The translations under genes were made by a program, and so were the position numbers. 64,000 nt of DNA, taken from Monocercomonoides exilis. Lineage: Eukaryota; Preaxostyla; Oxymonadida; Polymastigidae. Positions within the stretch are counted from its first letter, which is position 1, and every line of letters starts with the position of its first letter. The stretch spans positions 62,001 to 126,000 of the forward strand of contig LSRY02000046.1 of assembly GCA_001643675.2 (NCBI GenBank), written 5' to 3'. Of this stretch, positions 10,283-23,889 are shown piece after piece. The notes under the pieces are model-generated. The model was not told where the DNA came from. It made no database searches and saw only the letters and a program-made list of their open reading frames with translations.

Positions 10283-12913
10283 ATGAATGATTTCTCTACA
10301 AAATTTCTATTAAAACTCAAGCAACGGGATGGAAATAACCTGTGTGCTGATTGTGGTGCAAAAAGTTTGATTCATACACTAATTTTCAAAATATATATTT
10401 ATTCTATTCATTTTCCAATGCACAAAATATTAATATTATATAAAATTACAGATCCAACGTGGGCATCTGCAAATTTAGGAATATTTATTTGTTATAAATG
10501 TAGCGGCCATCATCGCCATTTGGGCGTTCAACATTCATTTGTTCGTTCTGTAAATTTAGATTCGTGGGATCAATCTCAGTTGAAAAGGATGGAAGAAGTG
10601 GGAAACATTAAATCTAACTTATATTGGGAAGCTGAGTTGCCATCTTCTTTTATCAGAAATCTTAATGCTGAAGAACAAAGGCAATTTATATATGATAAAT
10701 ATGTAAATAAAAAATGGGTTAGAAGCCAACAATTTGATAATTCTGAGGCTCAGATTGCAAAAGAACAATTCTATAGTAAAAATTATCCTTCCATTAAGGA
10801 TCAAGAATCAACAGAATTAAGCAATTTTACGTTGTCTGAGGAGCAAAACATCGAAGCTAATCAAAACATTACTCCTTTGCCTCAACAACGGTCTCCATTT
10901 GAAACTTTATCAAGTCATTCTTTGATGTCTCAAACACAGCCCCAACAATCCGTTGCACATCAAACATCTTCTTTATCGCAAGATCTTCTTTCACTTTTTA
11001 TAACGCCCGCATCAACATCAATGTACGCACCTGTGAATGTATCTAAAGCGGAGGAGTCACGAACAGAATGCTCTAAAGAATCCATTTCTCAACAAAATTC
11101 ACAAATCAACAGTAGCTCTGATCAAGATCCGTTTGGGTTTTTATCATATCCCATTCCAAATGGACAAGCTCAAGGGAACTGTACAACATCTACTGCGCAA
11201 CAGCAAGCTCCAACACCAGACAGCGCTAGAGTTGCATCCACCCCTCCACTAATATCACCTCCCTCTCCATTTAATTCTCAACTGGTTTTTTCACCTTTCT
11301 TTTCTCCATGCTCTCAGCTGTCACCTTGCCTGAATACATCTGCCATGCCATCTGCAACCACATCAGTTCCAATGAACACAAACTCCTCACTTGTGTCATC
11401 ATCCCCTCCTCCTATTCTCCCATCATCTGTTAATACTGCAAGCCCATTTTCCTCTCTTTGTGCATCAAATGCTACTGCGATTGAAGCTCTTTCATCTTCC
11501 CCGTCTGCTTCAGATGCAAACAGCACTAAAAACACCGCTATCATTTCAAGCATTCCATCATCAAACACTTCTGCTTATTCTAATAACAATGTGTATTTAA
11601 GCTCTCCATTCGACAAGATTCAAACATCAAATCCTTTGTCCTCTTCTCCATTGTGCTCTGATAGAAACCAAACTCAGCCAAACACTTCAGACACGACATC
11701 ATTCTCAATAGATGCTTCTCTGAAGGGACAGTCTCCCAATTCCTCTTTTGACACATCGAGTGCTTCTCTGGCAGCAGCAGCGTCGGCTGTCTTCGGATCG
11801 CCCTTTCCAAATGCAGCAGATGCAGCCACAGTCACAAATACAGCTGGCTTCTCTCCTCCGCCTTCATCCTCTGCACATTCTCTGACTGGCAGCGACCACT
11901 CGTTCACTTCGCCTCCTCTTCAGACATCTTCCTCAAGCGCATTTCATCTGCCTTCTTCGCCTTCATTCATCCAGTCTACTTCTGCTGCTTCAAATGCTCC
12001 AAATAATTCCTCAGGCAGCTCTGCTCTTTTTGGAGATGTTGCATCTGTTCCTTCATCTTCTGCCTCTTTTTCGTCTGATTCCAATTCGAATTGTACTTCA
12101 GCCTCTTCTTCTGTCTCCACCACAAACAACACATCACCTTCTTCATTTGATTCCTCTCATAATCTTGCTCAGCAGATTTCATTGCTTCCTTTGTCTTCTC
12201 AATGCTCTCCCTCTCTTCTCCACCACAACACGAGTTCTGCTCATTCTCCTTCTCATCTCTCACACTCTTCAACAAACCTCATCACATCTGACTCAGCAAA
12301 CGATAATTTGCTCCTTTTGGATACTCAGCCAGCACATCCTTTTTCACTAACAACATCTGCTGCACCATCAACATCAACGTCTTCTTCTTCCTCCTCTTCT
12401 TCCTCTTCCTCCTCTTCCTCCTCTTCATCAACTTCTTCTTCATTTACGGCCTCAAATTTAGGCTCCATTTCACCGAGTTCGATTTCTCCGTCTTCTTCAT
12501 TTGCACCTGTCTCATCGTCTATCATGGCCTTCTTCAGGCAGCCAATCATCCAACCAAAAGCTCATCATTTTATTCCTGCCCCTTCTCCTCCTCTGCCTCA
12601 GTCACCTCAGCCTCTTATTCTGTCTCCCCTTCCTTCCTCCATCACATCTTCTACTTTTCCTGTTGTTTCATCATCATCATCTTCTTCTTCCTCCTCTTCC
12701 TCCTCCTCTTCTTCTTCTTCTTCCATTTCTTGTTCCACTCCCACTGCTTCCAACACACCTGCTGCTGCTCTCTCTGCCCTGGCTGCCCATCGCTACTCTT
12801 CATTCCCACAGGCCACTCTCTGTGACTGCTCTTTTGCTTCCACACAGGCAAAGATCTTCAAGAAAAAACAGGAAGAGCCTGACCCTTTCCACGAGATAGC
12901 TGAATTGTATTGA
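10283..12913 (+). CDS. ArfGAP-domain protein (SMAP/AGFG-like) with long Ser-rich tail
   Basis: GTPase-activating protein for Arf GTPases in coat-vesicle cycles. An 87-bp intron (10365-10451, GTTTGA...ACAG) lies in phase with the frame, so it looks coding until removed; splicing restores CADCGAKNPTWASANLGIF. The ArfGAP domain occupies roughly residues 1-115. The C4 zinc finger is CADC and CYKC with the usual 16-residue spacing. CSGHHRHLGVQHSFVRSVNL carries the catalytic Arg finger (R of HHRHLG) and the RSVNLD hallmark. Residues from about 150 on are Ser/Pro/Thr-rich with Ser runs near 12385-12430 and 12665-12725. This tail holds DPFGF, SPFET and a terminal DPFHEIAELY; DPF-type motifs bind the AP-2 alpha ear, so a role in endocytosis is plausible but inferred. 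I take the ATG at 10283; no ATG precedes it in frame. Confidence 0.88.
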   Translation: MNDFSTKFLLKLKQRDGNNLCADCGAKSLIHTLIFKIYIYSIHFPMHKILILYKITDPTWASANLGIFICYKCSGHHRHLGVQHSFVRSVNLDSWDQSQLKRMEEVGNIKSNLYWEAELPSSFIRNLNAEEQRQFIYDKYVNKKWVRSQQFDNSEAQIAKEQFYSKNYPSIKDQESTELSNFTLSEEQNIEANQNITPLPQQRSPFETLSSHSLMSQTQPQQSVAHQTSSLSQDLLSLFITPASTSMYAPVNVSKAEESRTECSKESISQQNSQINSSSDQDPFGFLSYPIPNGQAQGNCTTSTAQQQAPTPDSARVASTPPLISPPSPFNSQLVFSPFFSPCSQLSPCLNTSAMPSATTSVPMNTNSSLVSSSPPPILPSSVNTASPFSSLCASNATAIEALSSSPSASDANSTKNTAIISSIPSSNTSAYSNNNVYLSSPFDKIQTSNPLSSSPLCSDRNQTQPNTSDTTSFSIDASLKGQSPNSSFDTSSASLAAAASAVFGSPFPNAADAATVTNTAGFSPPPSSSAHSLTGSDHSFTSPPLQTSSSSAFHLPSSPSFIQSTSAASNAPNNSSGSSALFGDVASVPSSSASFSSDSNSNCTSASSSVSTTNNTSPSSFDSSHNLAQQISLLPLSSQCSPSLLHHNTSSAHSPSHLSHSSTNLITSDSANDNLLLLDTQPAHPFSLTTSAAPSTSTSSSSSSSSSSSSSSSSSTSSSFTASNLGSISPSSISPSSSFAPVSSSIMAFFRQPIIQPKAHHFIPAPSPPLPQSPQPLILSPLPSSITSSTFPVVSSSSSSSSSSSSSSSSSSSISCSTPTASNTPAAALSALAAHRYSSFPQATLCDCSFASTQAKIFKKKQEEPDPFHEIAELY

Positions 12914-13843
12914 TTTTTCTTCTCTCGCTGTTTGCATATCACTGTCTTGCATATTTTGTTTTTGTTTGTGAAGTCCAATAAATTTTGCGTTGTTGTTTGA
13001 AATACGAGCAGAATTACAAAGATAAGATTGCTCGTTGAAGACAAACTTTATGAGCTTGTTCTTTTTTTTATTTCTTACAAAAATTCAAAAAATTTAAAGA
13101 ATAAACGAAAAGAATTTTGCTTGAAACCATTCTTATTTTCCTTTTAGAATGAACTCTTGTTGATTAATTATTTATTCTCTTGATGCATTTTATTTGCAAA
13201 TACAATGGAAATTTTTTGTTGGAAAAAAAAGTGAGCCTAATTTTCAGGCTTATCATTGAAAGAAACAAATCAAAGAAAAAAAGAGTAAGCCATCTGATGG
13301 TCAGTTTGTCAAAGGAGCGAAAAAATTAAATGAAACCCTTTCCATTACAAATGAATACTTTCGAAAAACAAATTTTGCTTTAATTATTCGTTTTGCATCC
13401 TTTCGGATGAGGACAATTGTTTTGAATTCAAAATTATTTTGAGTCTTTCTGGCAAGCAAAATGAAAGCTCTCTACCATCTTCAATCTTTTCATTTGCATA
13501 AACACATCTTTTCACTCTTTTGCAAAAGAAAATTTAGTATTCCATTCTTTTTGGGTTATTGGCAATTATGCAGTTTCTTTAAATAATATTTGAAATTGAT
13601 TGAAATAGTTTGTCAACTGAAATTGTTAAGAAAACGAAACGGAAAGTGTTCAATATTTACCACCGTTCTTTTATCAAAAACATATTTGCAACTTCAATAA
13701 AAAATTAACAATAATCATTTTGTAACTATTTTTTTCGGAAATTGATGTGTTTTCACTTTTTTTTATTTGATTTCATAATCGTTAATTTAGGGTGCGATCA
13801 GAAAAATATCCTTTTTACATATTGACGCATTAACGGACTCATC
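12914..13843. other. Intergenic region, no gene seen
   Basis: About 930 bp of AT-rich DNA between two same-strand genes, presumably the ArfGAP 3' UTR and the Yak1 promoter. AATAAA-like hexamers occur around 12976 but no defined terminator or promoter element can be claimed. Confidence 0.5.
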
Positions 13844-16858
<3,015 letters not shown>

Positions 16859-18961
16859 GTGCTTTTCTTGGCGTGAATGAACGATTTGCCGCACTTTGAA
16901 GGAGCAGCCGAAAAAGTGCGCAAAGAGAAGAGAATGCTTCAGACACCTTCATTCTTGTTGGCTCACTTCAAATGCTCTTCCCACATCACTGTATGTTCTC
17001 TTAATGCTCACTACCCCTTCCAAAAGACTTACGCATCACTTCCATTCCTTCCTTCGTTTTCTCCTTCCACTTTCTCCTTCCACTTTCTCCTTCCACTTTC
17101 TCCTTCCACTTTCTCCTTCCACTTTCTCCTTCTCCTTCTCTTTTTGCTTCTGCTTCACTTTTGCTTTCACTTAAAAGTTATAAAAAGTATGAACATGATA
17201 TGTCATAATTATTATTAACATTAAGTTGCTTATTTCTATCTTTCAATATCTCTTTATGCAGATTGCTGGCTTATTTTCAACTTTCTCGCAAATGGTATGT
17301 AGTCTTTCTATTTAAATACAACGATTATCTGCTTTTGCACCGGCAATTTGTTGATTATTGCTGTGTTTATTTGGAGGTTTCTACACTTCTCGTACAGCCA
17401 TCCATATCTCTTTCCTGTTCAGCTTCTATTTTTCATTTTGTGTCTTATCTTTTTTTGAAAAAGTCTTTTTGAAAAAAATATTTCTTGTGATGCCTTTTTT
17501 TTGGTAAGTAGCAGATTTCTCCTTTTTCGCGTGTCTGTCGTCATGTTTTTGTTATCATTGTTTGGCACAATGTTTCTGTTCTTCATGTCACCATAATCTT
17601 CATCTGCCTTGTAAATACTTCGTTAAGCAATCATTTGTTTCTTGTGATGCTGTTTCTTTGTCTGCCTTTGTATGTTTGTTTGATAAATCTTTGGTTCTAT
17701 TCGTTTCTTGCATTTGGGCACATTTTGGGTTGATATTCTTCTATCAAACACTTTTATCTGGTCTTCAATTCTATCTTTTCCTTTTTCTTTATCTTTTCCT
17801 TTTCCTTTTCCTTCTTTGAACATTTTTCATTTTTTTCCTTATTTCTTTCACTAATTGCATATGTGTACTTTGTACCATTTAACGCAACCGTATTTGATTT
17901 CGCTGTCCTGTTATATTTCTTTTCTTCTCTTTCTTCTTTGTAAGAATTTTTTTTCCTGTTTTATGAAAATTGAATGAAGTCTTCGATGGACATCATGTTC
18001 TTTTGGAAACATACTTTTTAAAATTAAAGGAAATTGTTTGTTAATAAAAAAGCTTTCCTTTCTTTTCATCTTTCTTCTCTAAACTTATCTCCTTCTAACA
18101 AAGTTTAGCCTCTGTTGAAACAACTTAATTATCTCTCTTGCACATATTTTCCAGACTTTCTGTTAAAATTTTGGAATTATCACCTTTTTTAATTGAGTTG
18201 TTATGGATTTGCATTCTTTTTTGGATGCTGATTGTTTTCATTTTCATTTTCACTTATATTTTTGAACGATTTGTTGTTATTCATTAAGTTTTGTTTTGTC
18301 TGTTTTTTTCTTTTTCTGGTTTTTGATAAACCAAATAAGAGAATTAAAAAAAAATTGTGACGAAATTATACAAAGAAGTATTTCTCTACCATTCAATAGA
18401 AATTTAACTGGACATTAACCAACTTTCAAAAAAGAAAGTACAAAATTTGTCTTTAAAGAGATTATACACTGTAAAAATGTTTTTGTCACCACTTAACCAT
18501 TTTGCACCAATTGACAAATTATTCTCCAATGCTTGTAATTTTTAGAATTTTTATGACAATAAAAATAAATGTTGATATCATTCACAGCTTTCATAAAAAA
18601 CGATTATTAAAGATTATTTCCAAATCTTTTGGATCAAAAACTCATTTCCAATGAATAAAAAAAACTCTTTCATCTGCATCAAAACAGTCATTTAAAATAT
18701 ATTTTTGTTTTTTTGCAATAAATGATAAAAAAATTGCTGAAATGGAAGTAATTCCAACAATGCTGAATCATACGGATCAATTGGCTTGGATTATGAAGAT
18801 CCAACGATAAAAGCTTCTTTACTGATGGAATGAATGAAATGCGTTGAAGTTTCACAAATGGGCAATTTAAATTGAATATGTTGTATTTTTGGAATTATTA
18901 TTTCCAGTAGACTTCAATGGATCATTTTGAGTGTGTTTTCTTCTTTTGATAAATTACTCGT
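16859..18961. other. Long T-rich intergenic region between convergent genes
   Basis: About 2.1 kb without a recognisable gene, strongly T-rich on the plus strand up to about 18350, then more A-rich. The open frames present are hydrophobic translations of pyrimidine runs. A minisatellite lies at 17061-17128. Confidence 0.55.
17061..17128. repeat. 13-bp minisatellite, about five copies
   Basis: Tandem copies of CTCCTTCCACTTT, pyrimidine-rich on the plus strand, in the 3' flank of the Yak1 gene. It grades into shorter CTT/CTC repeats to about 17160. Confidence 0.85.
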
Positions 18962-21019
18962 TCAAGAAACGCATTCATCTTCTTGCTTGCTAAGTGTGTT
19001 CAAATCTTCAATAATAGCTTCGTAATCTTCGTTCTCCGCTTCAGATAGCATTTTTAGCCAAAACTCGCTAATAGTTTTCTTTTCCCAATAATCTCTGTAT
19101 CCCTCTGCAAGATCATTCAAAGTCACGTTCTTCTTTCCTTCTTTGATTGCCTTTCTTGTCACCTGCATTCTAATCTCATCAAACATCTTTCGTTCTTCGT
19201 TTGTTTCTCTCGCCATCAAAACACTCTTAACAAATGCACACAAGTCATCGCCAGCACAAAACACTATTTCTGATTCCAATGAACCTGAAGTCATCTGCCT
19301 CAGAATAGAGTCACTTGCATAGCCAAGCGATCCTCCAAATCGAGTAAAGCAGCTTTTGTGATGCTTTGGAACATAATCAGATGGAAATGGTTTTGTTGCA
19401 ATATCTGTTGATAATTCGGAGCACATCGCATAATCAATTAGAATTAGGCGAACTGGATTGTCAACGCTTTCACTTTCAATCAGAATATCATTTTTTGAGC
19501 TTAGTTCTTCCTCTCCTTCTCTGTTTGTGAAATCTTTACCTGGAACTTCAATCCAATTTCCAGGCCTGACATCTCCATGCACATATCCTATCTGATGAAG
19601 CATTTTCAATTGAAAGACAATGTCTGGGAGCGAGCGATAAGCGGCTCTTGAAAAGGGAACACGCACAGGTGATCCAACAGGAAAAGTGGCAAGCACACGT
19701 TCAGCATCGTTGAATCCCACCAAGCTGAGAAATGGGAGAGACAAGACCATCTGAGATAGTTTATGCTCACCTTCAACTGATTGTGATGTTGCACTGCGAA
19801 TGAAAGTGCAGATATTCATAAGGACTGTTTTCTCTTTCAAATAGTCACCTGTTCGCTCGTGGTAAAATTTCTTCCTTGCAACACAACATGGAAAGCATGG
19901 GCTCTTGCTCGTAAAAACTGTTGAAATTTCTGAAGGTTGAATAGCGGAAGAAGTTTCAGTGATTTTTGTTTCATGATGCAATATGCCTTCTCCGTGTATT
20001 TCTTCAATAGCACACTCTTCCACAGCACCAGATGTTCCATATCCAAGAATCTTTTTTTTAGAAATCCATCGAATTCTTTCCGGAACGTAATTCTCATCGT
20101 CTTCTTTGTCATTTCTTTTAATTGCTTTAAATAAATAATTTTTGTTTTCTTGCCATTTCTCAAAAGTGCACATTAAAGTATCATCTGCATCAATGCCAAA
20201 CCATTCATCATCGTGCTGTAGAAACCAAAGCAATTTTTTCATGTCTTTTGAACAATCTTGTTGGGTATCTACCGATATGTAGCTGTATTCTGCTTCTTTG
20301 TAAGTCACGTCTTGTGCAATCTCTTTGTGTAATTCTCTGGAAAATAATTGACTATTCATTTCATCTTCAGTTCCACAAGAATCATTAAAAACTATTATGC
20401 ATTCGCCTTTTCGATCTCTGGCACAGCCCATGATTCCAAAATTAAAACCCTTTGTTATCAATGCGAATATGTGTGGCCTCATTGGTTGCTGTTTCATTAC
20501 AAATAGCAATAAATGCGAAATCGTTCTGAATATTTCCCATTCAACATCCTGAAATCCAAAAAGCTTCACATGTTTTGTCCATAACTTTTTGTTTGTCACT
20601 GATTTTGATATTAACGTATCGTCTGTAGAAATGAATTTTTCTGCCTCGCTTTTAATATTAATCAAGATGAATGTAAGATTATCTAAAGAAGAGTCATTCC
20701 CATGATAAGCGTATTCAACATCAACAGTACGCAAAAGTGTTGGGTTAAAAAAAGTGCTTGTCAGATTATCGAGTTTTTTGCTGGATCTTCCAGATCTTTG
20801 GCTCATAATAAGTGACCACATAAAATTCAATTTTTCTTCATTCACTGTTTCGAAAACAGAAAAAATTGAAAAGGATTTTATTTCTCTGAAGAACTGCTCT
20901 ATAACGCATTCATGATTTGCAAACATGTCACTGTAAATTTTGAAGCGTGTTTCTATTAATTCCGTATCTTTGGTTTTCATTATAGTTTCGTTTTCCTCTT
21001 GATTAACATAAGAACTCAT
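18962..21019 (-). CDS. Atypical protein-kinase-fold protein, FunK1/Crinkler-like architecture
   Basis: A 685-aa intronless ORF. The C-terminal half (about residues 315-640) carries a divergent kinase fold: ILGYGTSGAVEE as P-loop; CVARKKFY with a candidate VAIK-type Lys; QIGYVHGDVRPGNWI as catalytic loop (HGD replaces HRD, Asp kept, Asn kept); and LILIDYAM as metal-binding segment (DYA replaces DFG, Asp kept). The N-terminal 300 residues form a separate conserved-looking domain (HIFALITKGFNFGIMGCARD, then EYSYISVDTQ, then WFLQHDDEWFGIDADDTL). An N-terminal globular domain of this layout before an HGD-type kinase resembles fungal FunK1 proteins and kinase-bearing Crinkler proteins; this is recall, not a search. 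Catalysis is plausible because the key Asp and Lys residues are present. Substrate and role are unknown. Lateral transfer is possible because the gene lacks introns, but unproven. Confidence 0.6.
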   Translation of the reverse strand: MSSYVNQEENETIMKTKDTELIETRFKIYSDMFANHECVIEQFFREIKSFSIFSVFETVNEEKLNFMWSLIMSQRSGRSSKKLDNLTSTFFNPTLLRTVDVEYAYHGNDSSLDNLTFILINIKSEAEKFISTDDTLISKSVTNKKLWTKHVKLFGFQDVEWEIFRTISHLLLFVMKQQPMRPHIFALITKGFNFGIMGCARDRKGECIIVFNDSCGTEDEMNSQLFSRELHKEIAQDVTYKEAEYSYISVDTQQDCSKDMKKLLWFLQHDDEWFGIDADDTLMCTFEKWQENKNYLFKAIKRNDKEDDENYVPERIRWISKKKILGYGTSGAVEECAIEEIHGEGILHHETKITETSSAIQPSEISTVFTSKSPCFPCCVARKKFYHERTGDYLKEKTVLMNICTFIRSATSQSVEGEHKLSQMVLSLPFLSLVGFNDAERVLATFPVGSPVRVPFSRAAYRSLPDIVFQLKMLHQIGYVHGDVRPGNWIEVPGKDFTNREGEEELSSKNDILIESESVDNPVRLILIDYAMCSELSTDIATKPFPSDYVPKHHKSCFTRFGGSLGYASDSILRQMTSGSLESEIVFCAGDDLCAFVKSVLMARETNEERKMFDEIRMQVTRKAIKEGKKNVTLNDLAEGYRDYWEKKTISEFWLKMLSEAENEDYEAIIEDLNTLSKQEDECVS

Positions 21020-21972
21020 CCTCGAGAAATGCTTAAAAACATCAATGAATTTAATTGTAATTTTCAGTTCATCTTTAAAAAGTAAAGGATTCTTACAAAT
21101 CGTAGCTAAATAAAGTTAACCAAAATTTTAGAATATTAAAATTTTACAAATAATTAATTCTTTTAAATATAAGCGCTGTTATAATACTTTCTTTCTGAAA
21201 CATCTTCCAATTTAAATAAATCAATTCTCTTTTAACAATTAGTTATGCTTCAACAATTATTTCATTATATTATATAATGGTTTAAAATATAACTTTTATG
21301 AAACAATTGATTTTCTTCAAAATCTTTCCAAAACGACAGAAAGTCAAAATGGTGATGACTTGTGATTATAAAACGGTTTCAAATAGTATTTTTTGAACAA
21401 TTGTTCAATTGACAAATGTGGTCAAATTTCAGTCACAAATTATTTTGTGAAAAATATATTAATGTTTTGACACGTAAAAATGAGTATTCGATGAATGTTT
21501 CATGGAACATGATCATTTCAAAGTCTTGGCTGGCAAGCTCCTATGTCTATTTGTTTGAACAATACATTGAACTATTCTCCTGCTCCTTTAAAAAATTATA
21601 ATAATAATAATAATTAATAAGATGTTGTTATCCAATCTGACGATAATATCTTTATGTGATATATCCATACCATGGCCATTGAATTTCCATCATTATTGCC
21701 TTATGCAATTTATGTTTCATTCACTCGTGTGTGTCTGAGTTGATATAAAGAATCCACTGCGTTACTATGGTTTCATAGCGATTATTGTTAGGTTCTTTTT
21801 CATGCTTTATCCATTCTGGTATTTTTTTTTGTGTAGATCAAATTTCTTGTCTTTGTCCTTCCGTGTTTGTTTGCGGTTGAAAGATCATGTTTCGTTTAAT
21901 TCAATGTATCGTTTTGGATTTCTTCTTAACAGCTCATAAATCCAAAATCATAGCAAAATCTGACATGCTTGG
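21020..21972. other. AT-rich intergenic region, no gene seen
   Basis: About 950 bp upstream of the kinase gene and left of foldback B. No feature was recognised beyond simple AT repeats such as (AAT)n near 21600. Confidence 0.55.
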
Positions 21973-23889
21973 TACCATTGGTAGAAAACCCGGTAGTTAG
22001 TGGAAAACCCGGTAGTTGGCTATTCATAATTGTCAATTTTTTCAACGTTGAAGTCATCTCAATTAATTTAAAACATTTTTATTTTTGTTTTGAAAGGTGT
22101 TTGTGATAAAATATTTAATGATTGCAGAAAAAACTTTTCGAAATTTGGAGAGAAAATTATTGACTTTCATTTGATCAAAACCATTAAAATATGAAAAGCA
22201 TGCCAAAAACTCAGCTACAGCGTGTAGTTCATGTCTGCCAATAATATTTCATTAAGCAATTAATAACAAATTATATTTCTCTTACTATACATCAATTTTT
22301 TTAGTGAACGAGCACACAAGCTACATGTTTTGATTGGAGCGTGCTTTTTGGTTGCAGGCTTTCCAAAAGAAAGGTTACGGTTTGTTATTTTTTTGTACTA
22401 TGTTTATTTTTTTTATAATTTGCGATGTAATTAATTAAATTCATTAAAAGAAAATGTTAATAGCAGCATTTATCAACACAATTATTTTTTTAGTTTATTG
22501 TTTTAAATCTGTGCAATGCATGCGTGGCACTTTGTTTTTATGTTATTTATACAAAATACTAACTATTATTTAATTTTTGATGTGTACAAATGCTTTTTCA
22601 ATGAAAATTTTATAATATATTATTTATAATAATTTGCTCGATTCTTTTTATATTCAATAGTTTATCTTGCGCCATTTTTAAAGTTTCTTGTATTTTTCAC
22701 AGTATATTATGCGTGTCAGCCTTTTTCTTTGAAATTCTTTTTTGTCACATTAATAGAAGATAAGTATATTTGTTTCATTTATTAGCATATTTTTTCTTTG
22801 ATAATATGTATACTTTTATCTACTAATTTGTTGTGGGTATTGAAATAATTATTATTGAAATGAACTTCAGAAACAATTTCTTAAGTTGTTCATTGTTAAG
22901 AATTTTCATTCATTGATTCGATTTTTAAGAAAAATGAGATATCTTTTATAAGTCATTTATAAGCGTAATTTATTAAAATATAAATACACACAATTCGTGT
23001 TATAATACAAACATTAAATGACATAACAAATTTTGAAAAATATATTGATGTTTAAATCAATAAAAGAAAAAATATGCTAATAAATGAAACAAATATACTT
23101 ATCTTCTATTAATGTGACAAAAAAGAATTTCAAAGAAAAAGGCTGACACGCATAATATACTGTGAAAAATACAAGAAACTTTAAAAATGGCGCAAGATAA
23201 ACTATTGAATATAAAAAGAATCGAGCAAATTATTATAAATAATATATTATAAAATTTTCATTGAAAAAGCATTTGTACACATCAAAAATTAAATAATAGT
23301 TAGTATTTTGTATAAATAACATAAAAACAAAGTGCCACGCATGCATTGCACAGATTTAAAACAATAAACTAAAAAAATAATTGTGTTGATAAATGCTGCT
23401 ATTGACATTTTCTTTTAATGAATTTAATTAATTACATCGCAAATTATAAAAAAAATAAACATAGTACAAAAAAATAACAAACCGTAACCTTTCTTTTGGA
23501 AAGCCTGCAACCAAAAAGCACGCTCCAATCAAAACATGTAGCTTGTGTGCTCGTTCACTAAAAAAATTGATGTATAGTAAGAGAAATATAATTTGTTATT
23601 AATTGCTTAATGAAATATTATTGGCAGACATGAACTACACGCTGTAGCTGAGTTTTTGGCATGCTTTTCATATTTTAATGGTTTTGATCAAATGAAAGTC
23701 AATAATTTTCTCTCCAAATTTCGAAAAGTTTTTTCTGCAATCATTAAATATTTTATCACAAACACCTTTCAAAACAAAAATAAAAATGTTTTAAATTAAT
23801 TGAGATGACTTCAACGTTGAAAAAATTGACAATTATGAATAGCCAACTACCGGGTTTTCCACTAACTACCGGGTTTTCTACCAATGGTA
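21973..23889. mobile_element. Large foldback element B (827-bp near-perfect inverted arms)
   Basis: The left arm 21973-22799 and right arm 23063-23889 are equal in length and almost identical as reverse complements; one mismatch was noted (around 22456 against 23406) and long stretches are perfect. The spacer (22800-23062, 263 bp) is AT-rich and non-coding. The element begins with TA followed by CCATTGGTAGAAAACCC and ends with the complement, consistent with a TA target duplication. GAAAACCCGGTAGTT occurs twice within each terminus at 19-bp spacing. Neither arm has an ORF of note. The near identity of the arms implies recent formation or arm-to-arm gene conversion. It resembles a non-autonomous Tc1/mariner-type foldback; the autonomous partner is not in this window. 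Confidence 0.85.
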
